A program made the translations under genes and the position numbers. Positions 8,776 to 16,083 of a stretch of 64,000 nt of DNA are shown one piece after another (position 1 is the stretch's first letter; the number at the start of each line of letters is the position of its first letter). The notes under the pieces are model-generated. The model worked only from the letters and a program-made list of their open reading frames with translations, was not told the origin of the DNA and made no database searches. This DNA comes from Alicyclobacillus shizuokensis NBRC 103103 (lineage in GTDB: Bacteria > Bacillota > Bacilli > Alicyclobacillales > Alicyclobacillaceae). Where the stretch lies: assembly GCF_001552255.1 (NCBI RefSeq), contig NZ_BCQV01000020.1:1-64000 (forward strand). The letters are read 5' to 3'.

Positions 8776-9312
8776 TTACAACACGTGCTCACTATGTAAC
8801 CGGCTCCAAAACAGCTCGGCCTCCACCAGACGCTGCATCACGCTCGCCTTGCTCATGGGCACGTCGATGATCCGCCCGTCCAACAGCAGGATGCGAGTAG
8901 TGCGGCGGTTCAGCGCGTCCAGATCCGCTATGTACGTGTCGGCGATGTATCCAGTGGCCCCGTCGTTGCGCCCGCGCAGCTTGGTGCGCATCTTAAGGCA
9001 GACATGCACCAGGTTGCGCGGTGGGATGACGATGGGCATGTACAGCCACCGGTGGTTGAGGCGGCGAAACTCCATCCGCAGATCCTCCTGACTGATGCAG
9101 TGACACCCCATCACCTGCTTTCGGATCCACAGGGCGCTGCTGCCAAACACCATTTCCACCCCATCTTCGCCATACACCACCGATGCGTTGCCAAAATCCT
9201 TCAGATACACCGGCGCCCACGCAACGATGCGGGGTACCCACAGCTTCCTGTCCGGCACCTCGGCGCGCCGCAAATAGAGCGCCACCCCAGGGCCCGGAGT
9301 GTAAAACTCCAT
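8776..9312 (-). CDS. comK: ComK-like competence transcription factor
   Basis: This 178-residue protein resembles ComK. It has the central FGSS motif (about residues 56-59) followed by a basic RKQ, a Pro-rich PIVIPPRNLVHVC segment where ComK has its phosphate-contacting loop, and a C-terminal DGRIIDVPMSKASVMQRLVEA that matches the ComK pattern of Gly, Pro-x-Ser and a final helix. ComK binds AT-rich boxes as a tetramer and switches on DNA uptake genes. The sequence is divergent, so a competence role is inference. The ATG follows a GGGGTGAGGAG stretch. A good promoter with an inverted repeat across its -35 lies just upstream, and a sigma-factor-like gene diverges from it. Confidence 0.6.
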   Translation of the reverse strand: MEFYTPGPGVALYLRRAEVPDRKLWVPRIVAWAPVYLKDFGNASVVYGEDGVEMVFGSSALWIRKQVMGCHCISQEDLRMEFRRLNHRWLYMPIVIPPRNLVHVCLKMRTKLRGRNDGATGYIADTYIADLDALNRRTTRILLLDGRIIDVPMSKASVMQRLVEAELFWSRLHSEHVL

Positions 9313-9358
9313 CTCCTCACCCCCTAGAATGATCGGTAGGATTATTTTCTATTCCGAA

Positions 9359-9387
9359 AGTATATTTCTCTTGCCATTCGCTTTCAA
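9359..9387 (-). promoter_or_regulatory. Promoter of the comK-like gene
   Basis: On the minus strand TTGAAA (9387-9382) is separated by 17 bases from TATACT (9364-9359). It lies 47 bases upstream of the comK-like start codon. The -35 hexamer is covered by an inverted repeat. Confidence 0.6.
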
Positions 9388-9403
9388 TAAATTGAATTGA
9401 AAG
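9381..9403. promoter_or_regulatory. Inverted repeat over the comK-like -35 (possible operator)
   Basis: CTTTCAAT (9381-9388) and ATTGAAAG (9396-9403) form a perfect 8-base inverted repeat with a 7-base AT-rich spacer. One arm contains the -35 hexamer of the comK-like promoter. The other arm carries a TTGAAA that could serve the divergent gene. Its position suits a repressor or an autoregulatory ComK-type AT-box site. The 328-base gap (9313-9640) around it holds no other gene. Confidence 0.5.
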
Positions 9404-9609
9404 TTAAGGACTTAATCGGATTATATAAATGGAACTTATCTGTAGTAGTGAGCATATCATGTGAATTTACCCAGTCTCCACATCGAAGTGGCCCAAAACG
9501 GTGTGACTCGGACTTCCGCCACTCTTCATTGTCGAGGACTTGCGGACGGGTCCAGGTTCGCTCGCCGCGTCGCCCGTAGACTATCCTGGGCCTGCGCGCA
9601 AATCCAAGT

Positions 9610-9623
9610 GGAGACCGGTCTCC
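9610..9623. promoter_or_regulatory. 14-base perfect palindrome before the sigma-like gene
   Basis: GGAGACCGGTCTCC is a perfect palindrome that ends four bases before the ribosome binding site of the sigma-factor-like gene. It could be an operator or fold as a short RNA hairpin that affects translation. No T-run follows it, so a terminator is unlikely. Confidence 0.4.
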
Positions 9624-9640
9624 CGCAAGGAGACAAGTAG

Positions 9641-10228
9641 ATGGAGATGCAGGCGTCTAGGTATGCGGCGATTGAGACATGGATAAAAAGGGCGCAGATA
9701 GGAGACAAAGCGGCTGTGCAGGCGCTGGTGGTCCAATTTGAAGGGATGTTGAAAGCGATTTCCCGCCGCTACCGCGGTCTCTCACAGGCTGACGCCTTGC
9801 AGGAGGCTTACCTTAGCCTGCTCCTGGCCATTCGCGACTACGACGCATCCCTCGGTGTGCCGTTTGCGGCCTACGCCCAGCACAAGGTACACGGCGATGT
9901 GCGTACAGCGATGCGCCGATGGTGGACACACGATGCCCACCTGGAACCAGAGGACGAGAACCAAGACCGTCCCCGCGCATGGGAGAACCAAGCCGCCCTC
10001 TCGTCAAATAGGACGACCAACCCGTACAATCTTCCGGAGTGGCGACTGGTATTCCGCGCCGCCGGCCTCAGCGCACGGGAGCGGGTGGTCACCGAAGCTA
10101 TGGCCAGCGGCTGGCGCATCAAAGAGCTGGCACAGGCCCTCGGCGTCTCCGTTGAGACCGTGAAGACGGTGCGCAAGCGCGCTCTGCGCAAACTCCGCGA
10201 GCACTTGCGGCCGGGCGACGGACGCTAG
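9641..10228 (+). CDS. Sigma-70-family-like (region 2/region 4) regulator
   Basis: This 195-residue protein has the two-part layout of small sigma factors. Residues about 10-85 match region 2 (SQADALQEAYLSLLLAIRDYD, then FAAYAQHKVHGDVR), and residues about 140-190 match region 4, with a helix-turn-helix in IKELAQALGVSVETVKTVRKRA. A short acidic/Asn-rich linker (about 100-125) joins them. The ATG follows AAGGAGAC at eight bases. The arrangement recalls SigH/ComX-type or phage-like sigma factors rather than membrane-linked ECF sigma factors, and no anti-sigma gene is adjacent. It diverges from the comK-like gene, so a joint role in competence or another rare developmental state is possible. It converges on fabZ with a four-base gap. 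Confidence 0.7.
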   Translation: MEMQASRYAAIETWIKRAQIGDKAAVQALVVQFEGMLKAISRRYRGLSQADALQEAYLSLLLAIRDYDASLGVPFAAYAQHKVHGDVRTAMRRWWTHDAHLEPEDENQDRPRAWENQAALSSNRTTNPYNLPEWRLVFRAAGLSARERVVTEAMASGWRIKELAQALGVSVETVKTVRKRALRKLREHLRPGDGR

Positions 10229-10232
10229 CGGA

Positions 10233-10673
10233 TTAGACAATCGCGAACAGTATCGTGCCCTCGGCCACCAGGTTTCCGTCGACCAGCGCGCGGCCCTGGC
10301 CCTTGCCCATGGTGCCGCGCATTCGGTCGATGGTCAGCTCCATGTCCAGTCGGTCTCCGGGACGCACCTGGCCACGGAAACGCACGCCGTCCATGCCGGC
10401 GAACATCGGCAGCTTGCCCGCAAACTCAGGCATCGTCAGCACCGCCACCCCGCCGAGCTGAGCTATCGCCTCCATGATAAGCACGCCCGGCATGAGGCTG
10501 TATTCCGGAAAGTGCCCCTGAAATTGCGGCTCATTGGCACTCACCAGCTTGTAGCCGGCGACACGCTTACCAGGCTCCAGCTCCGTCACCCGGTCAACGA
10601 GAAAAAATGGGTAGCGGTGCGGCAAGATCTTCCGAATGTCCTCCGCATGCAACGGCAACGTCCAGTCTGACAT
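10233..10673 (-). CDS. fabZ: 3-hydroxyacyl-[acyl-carrier-protein] dehydratase FabZ
   Basis: This 146-residue hotdog-fold enzyme dehydrates (3R)-hydroxyacyl-ACP to trans-2-enoyl-ACP in fatty acid elongation. The entry motif HRYPFFLVDRV is at residues 19-29. The catalytic His54 lies in GHFPEYSLMPG and the catalytic Glu68 in IMEAIAQLGG. The length is normal for the family. The ATG at 10673 is preceded by GGAGGG; the open frame continues upstream without support. The gene stands at the end of the mbl-flhO-flhP block, as in B. subtilis, with a pgsA-like gene inserted between. Confidence 0.95.
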   Translation of the reverse strand: MSDWTLPLHAEDIRKILPHRYPFFLVDRVTELEPGKRVAGYKLVSANEPQFQGHFPEYSLMPGVLIMEAIAQLGGVAVLTMPEFAGKLPMFAGMDGVRFRGQVRPGDRLDMELTIDRMRGTMGKGQGRALVDGNLVAEGTILFAIV

Positions 10674-10861
10674 GCGTTTCCCTCCAGGTCCAAATCCTGC
10701 CGACATACGTGCGTCGGCGTGATCGAAAAATATAAGTAATCCCCGCGTCCAAAGCTGGCGCGGGGTTGACATAGGTGCACTGGCCGTCGGCGCGTCGGAC
10801 ACCAAGGCGACATGCACGGACGTGTGCACGGTGTTGGCGCAGACGGCCACTGCACCATGGT

Positions 10862-11401
10862 TTACAAAACGCGACGGTGCACGTCGATAATCTGCATGCT
10901 GGCCACATATAGAAAGGTGGTCACGTAGGAAAACACCAACGTAAAACTGAGCAACCACGTAGAAAACGTATCACTCGGCCAAGCCAGAATGATAGAGCAG
11001 ATACTCGCGTAATAGAAAACCGTGGTCGTCTTGCCCCAACGATTGGCTTTGGGCACCGCGCGTTTACCCAAAAAGTAGAAAAATGCGGCCCCAAGAATCA
11101 TCAGCGCATCGCGCAGGACAAGCAACCCGGCCAGCAGCCACGACACCCGATTCGATTGGATGAGCGAGAACAGCACAGCCACCATCATCAGCTTGTCTGC
11201 GAGCGGATCCAGCAACTGTCCGGTCTGCGTCTCCAGTCCTTTGCGCCGCGCGATGTACCCGTCTAGTATATCCGTTAACCCCGCCAGCAACAAAATAAAA
11301 AGCGCGCTCACCTTGTGCGGGCTGGCCACGCCGTAAAAGGCCCACAAATACACGGGTATAAGAACAAACCGGAACAGGGTCAGCGTGTTCGGCAGGTTCA
11401 C
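10862..11401 (-). CDS. CDP-alcohol phosphatidyltransferase (PgsA-like)
   Basis: This 179-residue membrane protein carries the full CDP-alcohol phosphatidyltransferase signature: DG-x2-AR-x8-G-x3-D-x3-D, visible as DGYIAR (about residues 47-52), then TGQLLDPLADK (about 60-70). The rest consists of about five to six hydrophobic helices. By length and by MNLPNTLTLFRF at the N-terminus it is closest to PgsA, which makes phosphatidylglycerol phosphate from CDP-diacylglycerol and glycerol 3-phosphate. A second CDP-alcohol transferase such as a cardiolipin synthase variant cannot be excluded. The start is GTG after GAGGGGG. It sits between flhP and fabZ, all on one strand. Confidence 0.85.
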   Translation of the reverse strand: MNLPNTLTLFRFVLIPVYLWAFYGVASPHKVSALFILLLAGLTDILDGYIARRKGLETQTGQLLDPLADKLMMVAVLFSLIQSNRVSWLLAGLLVLRDALMILGAAFFYFLGKRAVPKANRWGKTTTVFYYASICSIILAWPSDTFSTWLLSFTLVFSYVTTFLYVASMQIIDVHRRVL

Positions 11402-11527
11402 TCCCCGGCCCCCTCTTCTATACGATGGAAATTATACCGCCGGATATTGAAAGGACGCAACTGCAAATACCCTGTCCGAATCTGCCAGACCCGCCGGGGT
11501 CTTTACGCCCGCACAAGCGTTACCGCC

Positions 11528-12346
11528 TCATCCTACATGGATGTCATCCGCCGTGCCCATCATGCGGTTGGTCATCTGTAATGCCTCGGCGTTCAACTCG
11601 AACAACCGCTGCGCCTCTATCATCTCGGACATCTCGTCGGTCAGGTTGACGCTGCTCTGGTTCAGGGCTTGCTGCTGCAACATCGACCGCCCGTTCCCCT
11701 GGCCTGTTGCCGCCAGACGATAGTTCCAGCCGGGGCGAATGGCGTAAGCGTTGCCGCCCGCAGGCTGCAGCGATTGACTTGGCAGCGGCACGTCCACCAG
11801 CGCGATCGTCGGCCCCACCCGATTCCCCCACCGGATTTGCCCGTTGGCATCGATGTGCATCTCCGCTTCTGCCTCGTCCGCACCGATACCGGGGGGTAGA
11901 TAGATGGGCTGGCGGTTGCGATCCAGCACCAGTTGGCCGGACGCGGTCACGAGCGCGAAACGCCCGTCCGCCTGCCGGCTCCACCCGAGGTTGCCCGCCC
12001 TAGTCACCAGCTCCCGGCCGTCGCTGTCCCGCACCAGCAGGAAGGCGGGCCCCTGCACCGCCACGTCCATGGGATTACCAGTCTGAACCACCGACGTCTG
12101 CGAGAAGTCCAGGTCCGTCGCCGTGGCGTGCGCCCCGGTGCCCCCGCGCCACCCGGGTGGTGTATAGCGATTGGCCACCGCGGGCGCGGTGGCGGACGCG
12201 GGCAGCGCAGCCGTCAACTCGTCGGCGAAGGACGTGCCCTCCCGTGCGTACCCTGGCGTCTGCACATTGGCCACATTGGCGGCGATCTCGGTCAACCAAT
12301 CCTGCCCGGCGGTCATGCCGGACAGGCTCGTCCACAACGACTGCAT
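11528..12346 (-). CDS. flhP: FlhP-like flagellar hook-basal body (FlgG-family) protein
   Basis: This 272-residue protein has the flagellar rod N-terminal motif (ANVANVQTPGYAREGTSF, residues about 23-40) and the matching C-terminal helix (SVNLTDEMSEMIEAQRLFE, near 235-253), with a central beta-rich domain containing NPMDVAVQGPAFLLV. It is a distal-rod/hook-basal-body component exported by the flagellar type III system. The position after mbl and the FlhO-like gene and before fabZ matches flhP of B. subtilis. The ATG follows GAGGGAG. The length is as expected, unlike the enlarged upstream FlhO-like protein. Confidence 0.85.
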   Translation of the reverse strand: MQSLWTSLSGMTAGQDWLTEIAANVANVQTPGYAREGTSFADELTAALPASATAPAVANRYTPPGWRGGTGAHATATDLDFSQTSVVQTGNPMDVAVQGPAFLLVRDSDGRELVTRAGNLGWSRQADGRFALVTASGQLVLDRNRQPIYLPPGIGADEAEAEMHIDANGQIRWGNRVGPTIALVDVPLPSQSLQPAGGNAYAIRPGWNYRLAATGQGNGRSMLQQQALNQSSVNLTDEMSEMIEAQRLFELNAEALQMTNRMMGTADDIHVG

Positions 12347-12367
12347 CGGTCTACTCCCTCACCCTCG

Positions 12368-13579
12368 TCACAGGTTCACCCTTCCGACATCGTTCACGGC
12401 CTTGTCGAGCAGGGTGTCCTCGGTCTGTATCACCTGCTGGTTCGCCTGATACTGGCCAATCACCATCATCATGTTGGTCACGGTGGACGCCGCATCGGCG
12501 TTGCTCTGTTCCAGGCTGCCTGGGCTGAGATCGCCAGTGCCCGGGCGCAGCGCCGCAATCACCGTCTGGGGATTGAGCGTGCCGAGCATGTACTCCGTCT
12601 CCCCCAGCGGCTGCAGCTGCGTCACGTCCGCGTCCACCAGGCCCAGACGGGCTCCGGCCAGCGGCTGGTTGTTGGCGCCCACTACTTCGTACGAGGGCTG
12701 CCCCGCCGCGTCGAACACCGGCCCGCCGTCGGCGGCAAACAAGGTATCTCCCTGGTAGTTCGGGTTGATGACGATGCGCGCTCCGACGATGGGTTGGCCG
12801 TTGGCATCCACCGGCAGTACTGCGTGCCCGGCCGCGTCGACCAAGGTATGCTGGGCGTTCACCTCAAAGTGGCCGTCGCGCGTGAGCGCGACACCTGCCG
12901 CGCCCTCCGGAGACGTGTAGGCCACGGCGAAGAAACTGTGCCAGCCCATGTCTTGCTCATTGCCGACGCGGATGGAGGCGTCCTGCCAAGCCGCGTCCTG
13001 CGGCGATGCCAGCACCTGGCCAGCCGCGTTGGCAAACAGGTAGGAGGGGTTCCCGCTCGCGTCATAGTCCGGCTCCCCATCCGCCGCGTAGAGAGCCTGC
13101 CCTTGATAGGCGGGGTTGCGTATCGCGTACACACCGGCGAGCACGTTGCCGTTGGCGTCCAGTACGGCCAGCGGTTGACCGTCCAGCGACAGTCGCCCGC
13201 CTGCGCCCACAGTCACGGTACCCGCTGCCGACTCCGGCTGGCCGCCGGGGCCTACCACCGTGGCGTACGTGCCGGTCGGAGTCTGGTCGCGGATGCCGAC
13301 ATCCAGGTTGCGCCCGGTCTGGGTGAGATCGCCCTGGCTGAACAGTGGCACCCCCTCTTGGAACACCACTCCGGTGCCCAGTTGACCTATGGGAGACTTC
13401 CCCCCGCTCTCTCCGCTGTAATCCATGGCGGCCAACAGTTGATTGGGGAAAGACAACATCGACCCGTCGCTCGCCTTGAACCCGGGCGTCTCCAGGTTGG
13501 CCAGGTTGTTGGCGAGCAGCTGCTGCATCCGTTCGTCTGCCACCATGCCGGCAGCTGCTGTCGTTAAACCGCGAATCAA
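12368..13579 (-). CDS. flhO: FlhO-like flagellar rod protein with internal duplication
   Basis: This 403-residue FlgG-family protein starts MIRGLTTAAAGM, followed by the rod signature ANNLANLETPGFKA (residues 23-36), and ends with the rod C-terminal helix NMMMVIGQYQANQQVIQTED. FlhO of B. subtilis is about 270 residues; the extra 130 sit in the middle. Two copies of a DANG-x-NPxYQG-x-AADG-x-SY unit lie at residues 140-182 and 257-299. The start is TTG with GGGAGGG seven bases before it. It lies 21 bases downstream of mbl and 21 bases upstream of flhP, so the three are co-transcribed. The enlarged central domain would be exposed on the rod or hook surface. Confidence 0.8.
   Translation of the reverse strand: MIRGLTTAAAGMVADERMQQLLANNLANLETPGFKASDGSMLSFPNQLLAAMDYSGESGGKSPIGQLGTGVVFQEGVPLFSQGDLTQTGRNLDVGIRDQTPTGTYATVVGPGGQPESAAGTVTVGAGGRLSLDGQPLAVLDANGNVLAGVYAIRNPAYQGQALYAADGEPDYDASGNPSYLFANAAGQVLASPQDAAWQDASIRVGNEQDMGWHSFFAVAYTSPEGAAGVALTRDGHFEVNAQHTLVDAAGHAVLPVDANGQPIVGARIVINPNYQGDTLFAADGGPVFDAAGQPSYEVVGANNQPLAGARLGLVDADVTQLQPLGETEYMLGTLNPQTVIAALRPGTGDLSPGSLEQSNADAASTVTNMMMVIGQYQANQQVIQTEDTLLDKAVNDVGRVNL
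12683..12811 (-). repeat. Repeat unit B inside the FlhO-like gene
   Basis: It encodes residues 257-299, beginning VDANGQPIVGARIVINPNYQG. It is the second copy of the 43-residue unit found at 13034-13162. Confidence 0.7.
13034..13162 (-). repeat. Repeat unit A inside the FlhO-like gene
   Basis: It encodes residues 140-182, beginning LDANGNVLAGVYAIRNPAYQG. It matches unit B (12683-12811) in about half of its positions, with DANG, NP-x-YQG, L-[YF]-AADG, D-A-[SA]-G-x-PSY shared in order and without gaps. Confidence 0.7.
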
Positions 13580-13600
13580 CGCACATCCCTCCCGCGTTAG

Positions 13601-14623
13601 CTAGCGTGCCACACGCCTGCGTGACGAGCGCGGCGCGGTGCGCAGCCGGTAGGGGCTCTCAATGTACATACCGGTTCCACGCACCACGCAGCGCATCGGA
13701 TCTTCCGCTACATGCACCGGGATCTCCAACTCCTGGACCATCAGCTTGTCCAATCCGTCTACTAACGCTCCTCCGCCGGTCAGCACGATGCCCTTGTCGA
13801 AGATGTCGGCCGCCAACTCCGGCGGCGTGCGCTCAAGCACCGACTTCGTCGCATCGACAATTTGCGCGACCGGATCTGCCAGGGCTTCGCGCATCTCCTC
13901 CGCGTGGATGTTGACCGTTTTCGGCAACCCAGTGACCATGTCGCGCCCGCGAACGTCCATCTCACCGGAACGGCCGTCCGGGAATACTGTCGCCAATTCC
14001 TTCTTCAGCTCTTCGGCGGTCCGCTCGCCGATGAGCAGGTTGTGCTCCCGCTTGATGTACGCGATGATGGCCTCGTCGAGCTTGTCCCCCGCCACGCGCA
14101 GCGATGCCGAGGTCACGACGTCGCCGAGCGAAAGCACCGCAATGTCGGTCGTACCGCCGCCGATGTCGACGACCATGCTTCCGCTTGGCTCGAAGATGTT
14201 GAGTCCCGCACCGATAGCCGCCGCCTTCGGTTCCTCAATCAGGTCGACCCCCTTGGCACCGCAGGCTTCGGCGGCTTCCCGCACCGCCTTTTGCTCCACC
14301 GAGGTGATGCCGGCCGGTACGCAGATCATCAGATGCGGCCTGGCCATCATGCTCTTGCCAATGGTCTTGCGGATAAAGTGGCGCAACATAATTTCTGTGA
14401 CCTCGAAGTCCGCGATGACGCCTTCGCGCAACGGCCGGATGGCGACAATATTCCCCGGCGTCCGTCCCAGCATCTGCCGTGCCTCTTCGCCAACCGCGAC
14501 CACATGACCGGTCGTTTGGTCGATGGCCACGACAGACGGCTCAAACAGGACAATGCCCCGCCCTTTCACATGGATCAGCACGGTGGCCGTGCCCAGGTCC
14601 ACTCCGATTTCCCTCGAAAACAT
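13601..14623 (-). CDS. mbl: Rod-shape determining protein Mbl (MreB family)
   Basis: This 340-residue actin-like ATPase forms membrane-attached filaments that guide side-wall synthesis. The N-terminal MFSREIGVDLGTA carries the phosphate 1 motif and a hydrophobic membrane contact, DIGGGTTDIAVLS (about residues 160-172) is phosphate 2, and GIVLTGGGALVDGLD (about 283-297) is the adenosine motif. The order spoIIID-mbl-flhO-flhP identifies it as Mbl rather than MreB. The ATG follows AGGAGGATTC. The length is normal. Confidence 0.95.
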   Translation of the reverse strand: MFSREIGVDLGTATVLIHVKGRGIVLFEPSVVAIDQTTGHVVAVGEEARQMLGRTPGNIVAIRPLREGVIADFEVTEIMLRHFIRKTIGKSMMARPHLMICVPAGITSVEQKAVREAAEACGAKGVDLIEEPKAAAIGAGLNIFEPSGSMVVDIGGGTTDIAVLSLGDVVTSASLRVAGDKLDEAIIAYIKREHNLLIGERTAEELKKELATVFPDGRSGEMDVRGRDMVTGLPKTVNIHAEEMREALADPVAQIVDATKSVLERTPPELAADIFDKGIVLTGGGALVDGLDKLMVQELEIPVHVAEDPMRCVVRGTGMYIESPYRLRTAPRSSRRRVAR

Positions 14624-14735
14624 TTACTACGAATCCTCCCCAACTGAGCATCAGACTCGGCGTATCCTCTGCAACCGCTGTGTGGAGCCAGTTTGTGGAC
14701 GTGCACGATGACCACATCGAGCCCAAATTAAAGTT

Positions 14736-15032
14736 CTACAAACTCTGGGAAACTCCTGTCTGCGGCTTGTAATTTTCTGTCGAACTGTCTTTGTTGTACT
14801 TCATTTTTGTCGCTTGACCGCCCCGCAGGTGGCGGATGGACTTGTGATATTCCAGGATCTCCTTGACATGGCTGGCCAGTTCGGGGTTGATCTCCGGCAG
14901 CCGCTCTGTCAAGTCTTTGTGGACGGTGCTTTTGGAAACCCCAAACTCGCGGGCAATCGTGCGCACCGTGTTGCGGGTCTCGACGATGTACTCACCAATT
15001 TTCAAGGTGCGCTCTTTGATGTAATCGTGCAC
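14736..15032 (-). CDS. spoIIID: Stage III sporulation transcriptional regulator SpoIIID
   Basis: This 98-residue DNA-binding protein is made in the mother cell under sigma-E and adjusts the sigma-E and sigma-K regulons. The N-terminal YIKERTLKIGEYI and the helix-turn-helix TVRTIAREFGVSKSTVHKDL (residues about 23-42) are almost invariant in the family, followed by a basic helix. The last 20 residues, rich in Lys, Ser and Asn, are longer than in some homologues. The start is GTG behind GAGGCGAGGGG. It is separated from spoIIQ by a strong terminator and from mbl by 112 bases. A CATACCGT element on the minus strand near 15090 resembles a sigma-E -10, but its -35 is poor. Confidence 0.95.
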   Translation of the reverse strand: MHDYIKERTLKIGEYIVETRNTVRTIAREFGVSKSTVHKDLTERLPEINPELASHVKEILEYHKSIRHLRGGQATKMKYNKDSSTENYKPQTGVSQSL

Positions 15033-15180
15033 TCCCCTCGCCTCCCCATTCTGCTCAGGTGGTCTGATACAGTATATGAGGGGGTGTACACGGTATGCCT
15101 GAGAAAGCGGGATGAGGGCTTGTCAGGACAGTTCTCGTCATTCTAGCTTTTGTTTTCTCTCATTTGCGTGCGGGGAAATA

Positions 15181-15213
15181 ATAAAAAAGTAGGCCGCTCC
15201 TTTGGAAACGGCC
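15181..15213 (-). terminator. Rho-independent terminator of spoIIQ
   Basis: On the minus strand GGCCGTTTCC pairs with GGAGCGGCC across a CAAA loop (15213-15192), followed by TACTTTTTTAT. It lies about 40 bases after the spoIIQ stop codon. Confidence 0.85.
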
Positions 15214-15252
15214 ACAGTCCGTCGTGATGTGTGCAGCAACGTATCTGCAGGG

Positions 15253-15960
15253 TTACCGCTTGGGCAATACCGAAGCGGGGTCCACCGGGGTCTTGCCGTC
15301 CTTCTCTACCGCGAAGAACAGGTGGTTGCCCTGGCTCTCTTCAAACCGGCAGGTGCCACTCTGACCAATCGCCTGGCCCATCGTCACCTTGTCGCCTTTG
15401 TGCACCGACACACTACCCAGCGACTCGTACAGTTCCACATTGCCATCCTGGCTGGTGACTTCAACCGTCTTGCCGTTGAGCGGATCGTCCTTGACCGCAG
15501 TCACCGTACCGCTGGCTGCCGCATCGACTTCAAACGGCTTGCCGTCCTGCGCTTTGATGTCGATGCCGGTGTGAGGATAATAGCCGCCGTCATACGATAC
15601 AAGTGCCTTGGCCTGCTCACGCTGGGATCCATGCTCAGGGAAGAACCCCATGCTGACTCGAATCTGGGTGCCTTCGGCCACAGGCCAGGTGTAGGCAACA
15701 TCCGTCGTCTGAGCCTGGGTCGGCACATTCCCCTCATCGGCGACAGTGCCGGAGGTCTTAGACGTGTGCATCTGGCTGCGCGCGTACATCAGGCCTATGA
15801 TCAGCGCAGCCGCCCCCAGGTAGATGGCCGGGTAGAGCCAACGCTTCGAGAACACCTTACGCGCGGACACGACGGTCGGTTGAGGCGCCTTTGGCGCCGT
15901 CTTTGCCTGCTCTGTCTCTCGCTTTGTCTGTGAAGGATTGGTATGCTTATGATCCTCCAT
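15253..15960 (-). CDS. spoIIQ: SpoIIQ-like M23-family engulfment protein
   Basis: This 235-residue forespore membrane protein should pair with SpoIIIAH across the septum to hold the engulfing membranes together. It has a charged cytoplasmic N-terminus (about 1-40), one membrane helix (about 42-58) and an outer LytM/M23 domain (about 90-230). The first zinc motif is present as H-TGI-D in YYPHTGIDIKA. The expected H-x-H near the end reads NHLFFAV, so the second His, a zinc ligand in active M23 peptidases, is Phe. B. subtilis SpoIIQ also lacks full catalytic residues. Its neighbours are spoIID upstream and spoIIID downstream, the usual order. A GTGTA-N16-GGATAACGT arrangement upstream weakly resembles a sigma-F promoter. 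Confidence 0.85.
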   Translation of the reverse strand: MEDHKHTNPSQTKRETEQAKTAPKAPQPTVVSARKVFSKRWLYPAIYLGAAALIIGLMYARSQMHTSKTSGTVADEGNVPTQAQTTDVAYTWPVAEGTQIRVSMGFFPEHGSQREQAKALVSYDGGYYPHTGIDIKAQDGKPFEVDAAASGTVTAVKDDPLNGKTVEVTSQDGNVELYESLGSVSVHKGDKVTMGQAIGQSGTCRFEESQGNHLFFAVEKDGKTPVDPASVLPKR

Positions 15961-16059
15961 GTGGCGCTCACCTCATTAGGCCAGTGTCGCCACGTTATCC
16001 GCGTTCTATACCTATCTACACGCAACCTTCACAGACACGCGAGTTTTTGTGCGGATATC

Positions 16060-16080
16060 GCCGCCTGTGCCCCAGGCGGC
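16060..16080 (-). terminator. Stem-loop after spoIID
   Basis: GCCGCCTG and CAGGCGGC form a perfect 8-base stem with a 5-base loop, starting four bases after the spoIID stop codon. Only a weak T-run follows on the minus strand, so termination may be partial or Rho-assisted. Confidence 0.5.
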
Positions 16081-16083
16081 CGA

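Noticed and set aside
10673-10958. Extended N-terminus for FabZ
   Set aside because: The ribosome binding site before ATG 10673 and the normal family length show that the upstream codons are not used.
11933-13567. 544-codon open frame on the plus strand
   Set aside because: It is antisense to the two flagellar rod genes and looks like a shadow frame.
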